Assembly (NCBI GenBank): GCA_036574215.1
Contig: JAINCR010000012.1
Location: 1 to 36,797 of the forward strand
Length of the DNA: 36,797 nt
From: Caldisericaceae bacterium
GTDB taxonomy: Bacteria > Caldisericota > Caldisericia > Caldisericales > Caldisericaceae
Reading direction: 5' to 3'
Part shown: positions 8,640 to 17,800 of the stretch, piece by piece
Position numbering within the stretch: position 1 is the first letter of the stretch
Layout of the letters: each line of letters opens with the position of its first letter
Made by a program: the position numbers and the translations under genes
The notes under the pieces: generated by a model
The model's input: only the letters and a program-made list of their open reading frames with translations
Database searches by the model: none
What the model was told of the DNA's origin: nothing

Positions 8640-10272
8640 ATTACTTTTCGCAGGCGAATTGGGATTACTTCCTGATTCGCCTGGAGTTTATATTTTTAGA
8701 GATGCTAGCGATAAAGTAATTTATGTAGGAAAAGCAAAATCACTCAAAAAGAGGGTAAATTCGTACAAAAACCCAAAAGATGCTAAAGGTGAAGTTTTAC
8801 TAAGTAGAATAAACTCTGTTGAATTTATAGCGACTAAAAATCCTGATGAAGCACTTTTACTTGAAAATAATCTTATAAAAAAATTTAAACCCCCCTTCAA
8901 CATAAGGCTTGTTGATGATGAAAATTATCCTTACATAAAAATAACAAATGAAGAATACCCTAGAATTCAAAAGGTTTACCGTATAAGAGGGGAGAAGGGA
9001 AGCTATTTTGGTCCATTTCCTCATGGAAGAGCGATTGATACTACCATTAAAACACTAAGAAAAATCTTTCCAATCCGTTCTTGCAATTTAAAAATAGATG
9101 ATAGTAAAACATATCAGCCATGTATGCTCTATCAAATTGGTTTGTGTCTTGCACCATGTGCACATCTTGTTTCAAAAAGTGATTATATTAAAACTGTTGA
9201 GTCTTTTAAGCAATTTTTAAGAAGTGAGGATACCTCTGTAATAAACTCTTTGATGTTAGAGTTAGAGAAGGCTAAAAATGAACTTAATTTTGAAAGTGCA
9301 ATTATTTTTAGAGATGCAATCAACGGTTTAAAATCAATTTTTTCGTCCCAACGGGTAATTATGGAAGATAATTTGAGTTTTGATTTGATTACCGCAGAGC
9401 TTGCAAATGAATATAGTTGTGTAGTTAAAGTTTCTATAAGGGAAGGCCGAGTTGTGAGTTTGTATCCCTTTATATTTTCTTCATATGAAGATAAGCAGTC
9501 TCTTATTGAAGCATTTTTGCTAAGTTATCCTGAGCACATTACCGCAAATGAACTTTATATTGATTGTAAACTCGAAAGTAAAGGTGCTTTGGAGAATTTT
9601 TTGAAACTAAAATTGAAACACGATGTTAAAATTAAAAAAGTGCGTGGTGTGGCAGTTAAAAAAGTGTTAGAATTAGCAGTTGATAATGCAAAAATGCATT
9701 TAGAAAACTATGTCAAAAGAAGGGAAGAGACTACTAACCTACTTTTGATACAACTAAAAAACATACTTAGTATAAAAAATATTCCTATAAGAATTGAGGG
9801 TTATGATATTTCAAATATACAGGGTGAATTTGCTGTGGGATCTATGGTTGTATTCATCAATGGTAAACCAGATAAAGATGAATACAGACACTTTAAAATA
9901 AAATACACACCCGGACCAAATGACTATGGAATGCTTTATGAGGTATTATTAAGAAGATTCACCAATAAAGAAGATACCTTTTCTAAAGGAGTGCCAAATC
10001 TCTTGTTAATTGATGGTGGCTTAGGTCAAATTCAAGTTGCTATGCGTGTTAAAAAAGAGCTTAATTTAGATGTTGATATCATTTCTCTTGCTAAAAAAGA
10101 AGAGTTGATATACATTGAGAATAGCAATACTCCAATAAAACTTAATAGAGATTCTGAAGTCTTGAAATTGCTTCAAAGAATAAGGGACGAAGCTCATAGG
10201 TTTGCAATCTCATATTTTAAAAAGATATATTCAATGGAAATAAGAGGTGAAAAAAATGCGAAAAAGAAATGA
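8629..10272 (+). CDS. uvrC: UvrABC excision nuclease subunit UvrC, lacking the HhH domain
   Basis: The 547-residue protein makes the incisions on both sides of DNA damage after UvrB loading. The N-terminal GIY-YIG nuclease (about residues 12-92, GVYIF and VIYVGKA) cuts 3'. A cysteine set (C154, C165, C173, C177 by my count) fits the reported iron-sulfur site. The UVR motif (about 205-237) binds UvrB. The RNase H-like domain, with triad D393, D462 and H523, cuts 5'. The protein stops about 25 residues after H523, so the tandem helix-hairpin-helix domain that usually follows is missing; the next gene begins at once and no HhH coding is visible in any frame after it. The start overlaps rny and has little ribosome-binding site. 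Confidence 0.96.
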   Translation: MQNKLLFAGELGLLPDSPGVYIFRDASDKVIYVGKAKSLKKRVNSYKNPKDAKGEVLLSRINSVEFIATKNPDEALLLENNLIKKFKPPFNIRLVDDENYPYIKITNEEYPRIQKVYRIRGEKGSYFGPFPHGRAIDTTIKTLRKIFPIRSCNLKIDDSKTYQPCMLYQIGLCLAPCAHLVSKSDYIKTVESFKQFLRSEDTSVINSLMLELEKAKNELNFESAIIFRDAINGLKSIFSSQRVIMEDNLSFDLITAELANEYSCVVKVSIREGRVVSLYPFIFSSYEDKQSLIEAFLLSYPEHITANELYIDCKLESKGALENFLKLKLKHDVKIKKVRGVAVKKVLELAVDNAKMHLENYVKRREETTNLLLIQLKNILSIKNIPIRIEGYDISNIQGEFAVGSMVVFINGKPDKDEYRHFKIKYTPGPNDYGMLYEVLLRRFTNKEDTFSKGVPNLLLIDGGLGQIQVAMRVKKELNLDVDIISLAKKEELIYIENSNTPIKLNRDSEVLKLLQRIRDEAHRFAISYFKKIYSMEIRGEKNAKKK

Positions 10273-10609
10273 AGGAATTATTGCAAGTTTTATAGTCACC
10301 TTTGTTTCACTTTATCTTGTCGGCTTAATTTTCCCTAAGATTTACTTTGACAACACTTTAAGTATTATTGCGGCTGGAATAATCTTTGGCATTGTTAATG
10401 CCACCATAAAACCAGTTTTTATTTTCTTTTCGCTTCCTCTTGTTTTTTTAACCTTTGGACTTTTTATGTTTATAATTAACGGTTTGATGTTTGTAGTAGT
10501 TTCCAAGTTGGTTCCTGGTTTTCATGTTGAATCATTTTGGGATGCAGTATTTGCTTCAATTTTGTTGTCTTTTTTGAACAACTTAATAAGGAGCGTTTTC
10601 TTTGGTTAA
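10256..10609 (+). CDS. Small four-helix membrane protein (phage holin superfamily IV / YvlD-like)
   Basis: A 117-residue hydrophobic protein with four predicted membrane helices (about residues 7-27, 31-52, 56-80 and 90-115). The segment GIVNATIKPVF is characteristic of the family annotated as mycobacterial four-TM holin or YvlD. Members are widespread chromosomal envelope proteins; the holin name does not imply a prophage and none is visible nearby. The ATG at 10256 is chosen because AAGAGGTG lies at about 10242-10249; a GTG at 10247 overlaps that site. The start is inside the end of uvrC, and its own end overlaps hflX by 8 bases. Cellular role unknown. Confidence 0.85.
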   Translation: MRKRNEGIIASFIVTFVSLYLVGLIFPKIYFDNTLSIIAAGIIFGIVNATIKPVFIFFSLPLVFLTFGLFMFIINGLMFVVVSKLVPGFHVESFWDAVFASILLSFLNNLIRSVFFG

Positions 10610-11861
10610 AGAGCAAAAGTCTTGTGTTATTGTAAATGTTGTTGATCCCAAGAAAAAGGAGATTTTTAGGGATTCTTTTGAAGAATTTCGCCTCTTAGTG
10701 GAAACACTTTCTTATGAAATTGTTGCAGAGACTGTATACACAATAAGAGAGCCTCATTATGCAACTTTTTTAGGAAAAGGTAAAATCGAGGAATTGAAAA
10801 ATCTCGTTAAACTAACAGAAGCTTCGATTATCTTCATTGATTCAACTTTAACTTTTCTTCAGTTGAGAAACCTTTCAAAGGAAATTGGTGTGCCTATTGT
10901 AGATAGGCCACATTTGATTCTTATGATTTTTAGTTTCAGAGCAAAGACTCTTGAAGCAAAACTCCAAGTTGAACTTTCTCAACTAAAAATGCATTTGCCA
11001 GAGATCGTCCATAGTGATGTAGATTTAGACCAGCAAACAGGTTCTATGTTTGGTTTAAAAGGAGCAGGAGAAAGAAAAACAGAGATCAAAAGAAGATATA
11101 TTGAAAACAGAATTAAAGTTCTTGAAAATAAACTTGAGGAAATTAAAAAACACAGATTTGAAGTAAGAAAAAAACGAAAAAAAGGCAAAATACCTATTGT
11201 ATCAATTGTAGGGTATACAAATGTAGGTAAATCTACGCTTTTAAATGTTTTAACAGCAAGTGAAGCAAAAGTAGAGGATAAACTTTTTGCAACACTTGAT
11301 ACTCTTGCAAGGGTAGGGGAGATAAAAGAAGGTTTAACTGCAATATTTGTTGATACAATCGGATTTATAAGTAATCTTCCGCCGCAACTCGTTTATTCCT
11401 TTAGATCAACCCTTGAAGAGATACTTGATTCTTGGCTCATTATACATCTTATAGATGTAAGTGATTCTCAATTCCGTGCGAAGATGGATGTAGTCTTAGA
11501 AACGTTGAATGCCTTAGGCGTTCACGATATTCCTATCATTACTGTTTTTAACAAAATTGATTTAGTTGATCCAAATACCATCCAATACTTACAAAAAAGT
11601 TTTCCTTCCGCTGTTTTTGTTTCTGCTCTTAAAAATTTAGGTATCGATAAACTAAAAGATACTATTTTTATGGCATTAAAGGACCTTGTTATAAATTCAA
11701 AAATCTTCATACCATTTAGCAAACTGTATTTGTTAGATGAGATTTATAATTCGATGCATGTAATTTCAAGAAAAGATACCGAAGAAGGTATAATACTATT
11801 TGTTGAAGGTTATCTAAATAATGTTTATAAATATAAGGAATTTTTTGCTAACAAATTTTGA
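10602..11861 (+). CDS. hflX: GTPase HflX
   Basis: A 419-residue ribosome-associated GTPase that splits stalled or heat-damaged 70S ribosomes. The N-terminal HflX domain (about residues 1-195) contains the glycine-rich GxGExxxExxRR segment near 154-166. The G domain has G1 GYTNVGKST (204-212), G3 DTIGF (251-255) and G4 NKID (317-320). The start is TTG at 10602, with AAGGAG at 10588-10593 eight bases before it; no ATG is suitably placed. It overlaps the preceding membrane gene by 8 bases. Confidence 0.95.
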   Translation: MVKEQKSCVIVNVVDPKKKEIFRDSFEEFRLLVETLSYEIVAETVYTIREPHYATFLGKGKIEELKNLVKLTEASIIFIDSTLTFLQLRNLSKEIGVPIVDRPHLILMIFSFRAKTLEAKLQVELSQLKMHLPEIVHSDVDLDQQTGSMFGLKGAGERKTEIKRRYIENRIKVLENKLEEIKKHRFEVRKKRKKGKIPIVSIVGYTNVGKSTLLNVLTASEAKVEDKLFATLDTLARVGEIKEGLTAIFVDTIGFISNLPPQLVYSFRSTLEEILDSWLIIHLIDVSDSQFRAKMDVVLETLNALGVHDIPIITVFNKIDLVDPNTIQYLQKSFPSAVFVSALKNLGIDKLKDTIFMALKDLVINSKIFIPFSKLYLLDEIYNSMHVISRKDTEEGIILFVEGYLNNVYKYKEFFANKF

Positions 11862-11884
11862 AAATTTAATTAAAATATTACAAT
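11858..11884 (+). promoter_or_regulatory. Weak promoter candidate before cvpA-like gene
   Basis: TACAAT at 11879-11884 is followed by only six bases before the ATG at 11891, and TTGAAA at 11858-11863 lies 15 bases upstream. There is no convincing ribosome-binding site before that ATG. If this promoter is real, the transcript would begin at or next to the start codon. The spacer is short and the region is AT-rich, so this may be chance. Confidence 0.3.
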
Positions 11885-11890
11885 AGGGCT

Positions 11891-12598
11891 ATGAATGGAA
11901 ATTATGTTGATGTAGTAGTTTTTGTCTTACTGATGGTAGAATTTTTTATAGGTATAAACAAAGGTGCTATCTTGTTTATTACAGACACCATTGGAGTATT
12001 TCTAGCGTTCTTTGGAGCAAGGTATCTAACAAACCCTGTTGCCCAGTTTCTTTCAGATAAATTTGGCCTTGATAAGATTTTTAGTGAAAAACTTGCTTCC
12101 CTAATTAACTTACCACAAGGGCTTTCAACACTTCCACTAAATTACAACAATTTGAACCAGGCAGTTGATGCTCTAAAGTTTCCAAGTTTTCTTAGATCGG
12201 TTGCCTTAAGTGGTAATTTAAACTTAAACATTAACGTTGGGCAATACCTTGCAAATATCCTTGGATATTATTTACTTTTGGTTGTTTCTTTTATACTGGT
12301 TTTTTTATTAATCATAATAGTTTTTAGAATTTTAGGCTATGTTTTAAGAAATTTGTTTAGGGTGAGTCCGTTCTTAAAATGGGTGGATATGGTTTTAGGA
12401 GGAGTTCTAAGAGTATTTATATATTTGGTTGTAATTTCGGTATTAGTTCATTTACTTGGTTATATTTTTACATTTTTAAAATTAGAATCAAACAGTTTTT
12501 TCAAAGTCCTTATAAACTCAAAAACTTACGAAATATCTGAAAAATATTTTCCACTGGTTGTTAATTACTTGAACATCGTTTTCTCTACCTTTAAATGA
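11891..12598 (+). CDS. cvpA: CvpA family inner-membrane protein
   Basis: A 235-residue membrane protein with helices at about residues 5-25, 28-50, 118-150 and 166-190, matching the CvpA (colicin V production) family. Conserved features include a glycine-rich stretch after helix 1 (FFIGINKGAI) and a DMVLGGVLR-type turn before the last helix. Family members are linked to envelope homeostasis and, in some bacteria, resistance to membrane stress, but the biochemical role is unclear. The 29-base gap after hflX holds a possible promoter and no clear ribosome-binding site. The stop is one base before the queA start, suggesting coupling. Confidence 0.82.
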   Translation: MNGNYVDVVVFVLLMVEFFIGINKGAILFITDTIGVFLAFFGARYLTNPVAQFLSDKFGLDKIFSEKLASLINLPQGLSTLPLNYNNLNQAVDALKFPSFLRSVALSGNLNLNINVGQYLANILGYYLLLVVSFILVFLLIIIVFRILGYVLRNLFRVSPFLKWVDMVLGGVLRVFIYLVVISVLVHLLGYIFTFLKLESNSFFKVLINSKTYEISEKYFPLVVNYLNIVFSTFK

Positions 12599-12599
12599 A

Positions 12600-13625
12600 A
12601 TGGCAAATGTCGATTTTTTGGATTATGACCTTGAAAAGGAGTTAATAGCTCAACACCCAATTTATCCTCGTGACCATGCAAGGCTTATGGTTTTCCATAG
12701 GAATAGTGGTAGAATTGAACATAAGAAGTTTTATGAAATTGTCGAATATATAAACCCCAATGATTGTATTGTAATTAATAATTCAAAAGTATTAAGAGCC
12801 CGTTTTTTAGGTAAAGACTCAAAAACTCTTGGAAAAAGGGAAATTTTTCTCATTAAATATTTGGGTGTTAATCAATGGGTTGCCCTTACAAATCCAAATA
12901 AAAAGGTAAAAGTTGATGACTTAATTTTGATTAACGAATCTCCCTATATTGCCGTTAAGGTATTAAGAAAAGAAAATTATGGAGAAAATGTTGTCGAATT
13001 TTTAAGTCCACTTTCCATGGAGGAAATTTTAAATTACGGCGAAGTGCCTCTTCCTCCTTATATTAAATCAAAGGCAATTGAATCTGAATATCAAACAATT
13101 TATGCAGAGCTTTTAGGATCAGTTGCTTCGCCAACGGCAGGTTTACATTTTACTGATGAACTTTTTGATAAAATAAGAGATATTGGTGCTAGGATTACCT
13201 ATATTACTTTGCATGTTGGTTTGGGAACCTTTAAACCCATTAAGGTGGACGACCTAAATAAACATAAGATGCATGAAGAGGAATTCTTTATCTCTGAAGA
13301 AAGTGCAAAAATTATTAATGAAACGAAGAGATTGGGTGGTAAAATCATTGCTGTTGGTACAACGACAGTAAGGACTCTTGAAACGGCGTCATCAAGAGAA
13401 GGTTTTTTAAAGCCGATGAGTGGTTATACACGTTTGTTTATTAAGCCAGGTTATCCATTTAAGGTGGTTGATCGTATTGTTACAAATTTTCACTTTCCAA
13501 AGACTACCCTTATTGCGCTTGTAAGTGCCTTTGCAGGGGTTGAATTAACTCAAAAAGCGTATAGAATAGCCATTAGTGAAAGATACAGATTTTATAGTTT
13601 TGGAGATGCCATGTTGATACTGTGA
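12600..13625 (+). CDS. queA: S-adenosylmethionine:tRNA ribosyltransferase-isomerase QueA
   Basis: A 341-residue enzyme that transfers and rearranges the ribosyl group of SAM onto preQ1 in tRNA, forming epoxyqueuosine. Diagnostic stretches are the N-terminal FLDYDLEKELIAQHP, the ASPTAGLHFT loop, TLHVGLGTFKP, and NFHFPKTTLIALVSAFAG near the C-terminus. Length matches the family. It starts one base after the cvpA stop with little ribosome-binding site, so translational coupling is likely. Together with the following tgt it covers two consecutive steps of the queuosine pathway; the preQ1 synthesis genes are not in the window. Confidence 0.97.
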   Translation: MANVDFLDYDLEKELIAQHPIYPRDHARLMVFHRNSGRIEHKKFYEIVEYINPNDCIVINNSKVLRARFLGKDSKTLGKREIFLIKYLGVNQWVALTNPNKKVKVDDLILINESPYIAVKVLRKENYGENVVEFLSPLSMEEILNYGEVPLPPYIKSKAIESEYQTIYAELLGSVASPTAGLHFTDELFDKIRDIGARITYITLHVGLGTFKPIKVDDLNKHKMHEEEFFISEESAKIINETKRLGGKIIAVGTTTVRTLETASSREGFLKPMSGYTRLFIKPGYPFKVVDRIVTNFHFPKTTLIALVSAFAGVELTQKAYRIAISERYRFYSFGDAMLIL

Positions 13626-13633
13626 GGTGCAAA

Positions 13634-14749
13634 ATGTATGATATAAAATTTAAAATTCTTAAGACAGATGATTGGTCTAGGGCAAGAATTACACAGTTTG
13701 AAACTCCACACGGTGTAATTGAAACACCTGTATTTATGCCTGTTGGGACACAAGCAACTGTAAAAACTTTAACTTCAGATGAGTTAAGAGATATTGGTTT
13801 TAAGATAATTCTTGCTAATACTTATCATCTTTATTTACAACCAGGAGCCGATGTTATTAAGAAGGCTGGATACTTACATAAATTTATGGATTGGGATGGT
13901 GCAGTACTTACAGATAGTGGAGGTTTCCAAGTTTTATCTCTTAAAGAATTGAGAAAGATTTCAAGCGATGGTGTTGAGTTTAGGTCGTTCATAGACGGAT
14001 CGAAACATTTCTTCACTCCAGAATTGGTTGTTGAAACTCAAGAAAAAATTGGTTCTGATATTGCAATACCCCTTGATATATGTGGAACGTATCCAAGCCC
14101 AAAAGAGGAAACAAAAAGGGAGTTAGATATAACAGTTGATTGGGCTATAAGAAGTTTAAAAGCTCATAAAAAAGAAGACCAAATACTCTTTGGGGTTATT
14201 CAAGGTGGTTTTTATAAGGACTTAAGAAAAGAGGCTGTAGAAAGAATCCTTGAATTGGATTTTCCTGGGGTTACCTTGGGTGGATTAAGTATTGGTGAAG
14301 AAAAAGAGCTTACTAAAGAAATGGTTGATTACACTGTGTCACTTCTTCCAGAGAATAAGCCCAGGTATTTTATGGGTGTAGGCGACCCGTTAAGCATTCT
14401 TGAATATGTGCGACTTGGAGTTGATATGTTTGATTGTGTTCTTCCAACCAGGATAGCAAGAAATAGAAGCCTCTTAACGAAAAATGGGACTATTAAAATT
14501 ACAAAAAGTATCTATAAGGAAGATTTTACTCCTATTGAAGATGATTGTAAGTGTTATACTTGCACACATTATACAAAGGCGTATTTAAACCATCTTTTTA
14601 AGGCAAAAGAGTTTCTTGCAGGAAGACTTGCAACGATTCATAATTTGTATTTCATGCAACAGTTTATACTTGATATTAGGAACGCAATTAAGGAAGGACG
14701 TTTTAGAGAATTTTACGAAAGTTTTAAGTCCAAATACAAAAATTCTTAA
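13634..14749 (+). CDS. tgt: tRNA-guanine transglycosylase
   Basis: A 371-residue bacterial-type enzyme that swaps guanine 34 for preQ1 in GUN-anticodon tRNAs. The substrate pocket is seen in TDSGGFQVLSL; the catalytic aspartate lies in DMFDCVLPTR; the zinc site is C-x-C-x2-C plus a downstream His (CKCYTC, NHLF). The ATG at 13634 has GAGG at 13624-13627 six bases upstream and fits family starts better than the GTG at 13622, which would overlap queA. It is the last gene of the queuosine pair; a stand-alone promoter for the next gene follows. Confidence 0.97.
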   Translation: MYDIKFKILKTDDWSRARITQFETPHGVIETPVFMPVGTQATVKTLTSDELRDIGFKIILANTYHLYLQPGADVIKKAGYLHKFMDWDGAVLTDSGGFQVLSLKELRKISSDGVEFRSFIDGSKHFFTPELVVETQEKIGSDIAIPLDICGTYPSPKEETKRELDITVDWAIRSLKAHKKEDQILFGVIQGGFYKDLRKEAVERILELDFPGVTLGGLSIGEEKELTKEMVDYTVSLLPENKPRYFMGVGDPLSILEYVRLGVDMFDCVLPTRIARNRSLLTKNGTIKITKSIYKEDFTPIEDDCKCYTCTHYTKAYLNHLFKAKEFLAGRLATIHNLYFMQQFILDIRNAIKEGRFREFYESFKSKYKNS

Positions 14750-14795
14750 GTTTTTTAACAAAAGTATTATGAGTTAATTTTCTTTTATAATTTTT

Positions 14796-14804
14796 TGCTA
14801 TAAT
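14796..14804 (+). promoter_or_regulatory. Extended -10 promoter for the GH57 lipoprotein gene
   Basis: TGCTATAAT at 14796-14804 is a perfect extended -10. No good -35 stands 17 bases upstream; TTAATT at 14774-14779 is the nearest candidate with a 19-base spacer. Transcription would start near 14811, leaving a leader of about 30 bases that contains AAAGGAGG at 14827-14834. The 91-base gap after tgt holds nothing else I can identify, and no convincing terminator. Confidence 0.7.
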
Positions 14805-14840
14805 TATTTAGATACTGTAAAAAAATAAAGGAGGTTTTAA

Positions 14841-17800
14841 ATGAAAAAGTTGGTATCTTTACTTTTAGTAATTGCTCTTTTAATTCCACTTTTACAAGGA
14901 TGTTCGTCTAAACCAAAACCTCTCAATGTTATAATAGTTTGGCATAATCATCAGCCATTTTATAAAGATCCTTTAACAAATGAATTTATTCTTCCATGGG
15001 TAAGGTTGCATGGAGCAAAAGATTATTACCGTATGCCGTATATTGTGTCGCAATTTCCGGACTTACACATAACTTTTGATTTATCGGGAAGTTTGATTTC
15101 CCAAATTATCGATTACCAAAATGGTCAAATCGACGAAAACCTTAAATTGAGTAAGATTATTCCTGAGGACTTATCTACTTCCCAAAAAATTAAGATATTA
15201 TCAATCCCTGGTGGATTTTTTGATATTAACTGGGACCATATTGTGAAAAAAGTCCCATTATTTAATGATATACTTGAAAAAAGAAACACTGCTTTTAAAG
15301 ATTCTTCAGATAATCCTGAAATAGCAGTGCAAAAATTATCACCACAAGATTACTTGAACTTACAAACCCTTTTTAACCTCTTCTGGCTAGATATCGATTT
15401 TATTAAAAATGATAAAGATTTATCTCTCTTACTTGATAAGGCATACAAAAAGAATAATTTTACAATTTCTGACAGAGATTTAGTTTTAAAAAAACAAATG
15501 GAAATTATTAATAAGATTTTTGGGATATACAAAGACTTATCTTCTAAAAACCTAATTGAACTAGTTTCAACTCCTTATGCTCATCCTATATCACCTTTAC
15601 TTGTTGATTTTGGATTGAGTATTGATTTATCAAAACAACTTGATAAATCTAATGAGGTTTTTTACAAGGTTTTTGGTTTTTATCCAAAAGGAATTTGGGC
15701 TTCCGAATGTGCCATTAATGACGAAACCCTAAAGATATTCTCAGAAAAAGGTCTTAAGTGGACTATTTCTGATGTTGATAACTTACCACAGCTCGGAGTA
15801 AATAAAGATGATCCGCTTGAAAAGTATGTCCCTTATGAGATAAATGGTGTTACAGTTTTCTTTAGAGATAAATACCTTTCAGATGGAATTGGTTTTCGTT
15901 ATTCAGGGCAAAGTGTAAACGAAGCAGTTTCTGATGTAGAAAATACTTTAAGGAGCATTCAATCTCTTAACAAAAATGGTTCTTTAGTTTATACAATTGC
16001 TCTTGATGGTGAAAACGCATGGGAGTATTACAATAACGATGGCAACGATTTCTTAAAAGCTTTTTACGGTAAACTCTCCTCTCTTCAAAAAGAAGGTGTA
16101 ATAAAAGTTGTTACCCCCTCAGAATACTTATCGAAATTTAAACCTAAAAGTGTTTCCGAGCATACAGTTACCGTCCTTGATCTAAGCGGCAAAGATATTT
16201 CGAATATTAACTCTTATTCTAACTTACCAACAAAAGAGGTCCAAGGTTACTTTGGAGAGTCAAGCTGGATAAACCCAACTCTTGACACATGGATTGGTGA
16301 GCCTCAAGAAAACGTTGCTTGGAAATGGCTTATTGATGCCCATAAGACCTTTAATGAAAGTAAAAATTCCTTAAGTGAAGAAAACCTTAATAAAGCAAAT
16401 GATTTTCTTTTAATAGCAGAGGGTTCTGATTGGTTTTGGTGGTATGGAAGTGACCAAAGTTCAGGTAACGATAGAGGGTTTGATAGACTTTATAAATTGT
16501 ATTTAGGTGGACTTTATAAAACATTAGGCAAACAAATCCCTGATTACTTATTTGGAAACTTTTTCCCAGACGGAGAGCCTTATTCAATGTCTGAAGTAAG
16601 TCTCAAGGAAAATGAGCCAAAAAGCATAGATATTCCCTCCCAAAATATTAAGGCAAGTATTAATTTTGATGGGAAAAATATTTCTATAAGTTTTCCTTTA
16701 AAAGACTACATAGTTGCAGTTTACTACGGCAAGACTCTGAATACATTTTTAAGAGAGCAGAAAAAACCTATTGATTTTTCAATAGACTACTTTCCTTTTG
16801 ATAAAGATAGTATAGGTATGCCTGTTGATTTTGAAAGTTATTTTGTTAACGGTAAAACTAGTATAGATACAACCAACCTCAATTTGGATAAACTTTATAT
16901 TTCTTTAGTTTCGTTAAAAGATGGTAAGTTGGTGTCTTTCACGGAACCTTTAAGGATTAAGCTTCCTGTTAAAATTTCAGGTGCACTTGTAGGAGAACTA
17001 TACGATGAAGCAAATGATGATAATGGTCCTGGAACTTATACCTATCCATTGAATGATGTTTTCAAGAATAGGGGACATCTTTTTGATTTAATCTCATTTA
17101 AGATGTTTGATAACGGAGAAAATTATCTATTACAATATGAAATGGGTTCCGTTGGTGGTAATCCGTGGAATGGGCCAAATGGTTTTTCCTTCCAGATCAT
17201 TGAAACTTATTTTGATGTGAAAGATGGTGGAAAAACTGTAACAATCGATCCTAAGGGACCAAAAGTGAACATAGATCCAAACCATCCTTGGGATTTAGCA
17301 ATTCGTGTTGCAGGTTGGTCTTATGGTAATTTCATTATGGATGCATCGGATAATGTCTACCAAGGAGAATTAGGCATATCCGTTGACAATGAGAAAAATA
17401 TTATTAACGTAATTTTACCTAAAAAATATCTAAATATAAGTAGCTCTTATAAGCCATATATTACAATTCTCTCTGGTAACCAAGATGGATATGGAGAGGG
17501 TTATTTTAGAGCAATTCAACAGACTGCAAGTGAATGGGCAAGTGGTGGAGGAAACCCTGAAGCGATAAACGAGGGAATTCTACCAAAAGTTTTTGATATT
17601 TTTGTGCCTAGAGGAATGACTCAAAAAGATATTTTAACTTCGTATGATGTGAAGAATAAGACATTTGCAACTGTGCCGATGCTTCCACTTTCAACAGCTC
17701 TCAAAACACCTAATTTAATAGGAACTTATGAACTTAATCTTCCGAAAATTATGCTACCTTTAACTGAGTTCGAGGTAAGTATAGATATAAAAAATAATGG

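Noticed and set aside
10230-10420. Possible frameshift that removed the UvrC helix-hairpin-helix domain
   Set aside because: I looked for HhH-like sequence downstream in the other frames; the DNA is already occupied by a membrane protein with its own ribosome-binding site.
10256-10609. Prophage holin, because of the family name
   Set aside because: No other phage genes are nearby; the family is a common chromosomal membrane protein.
14740-14765. Terminator after tgt (CTTAAG followed by T residues)
   Set aside because: The palindrome is only six AT-rich bases without a loop, too weak for a rho-independent terminator.
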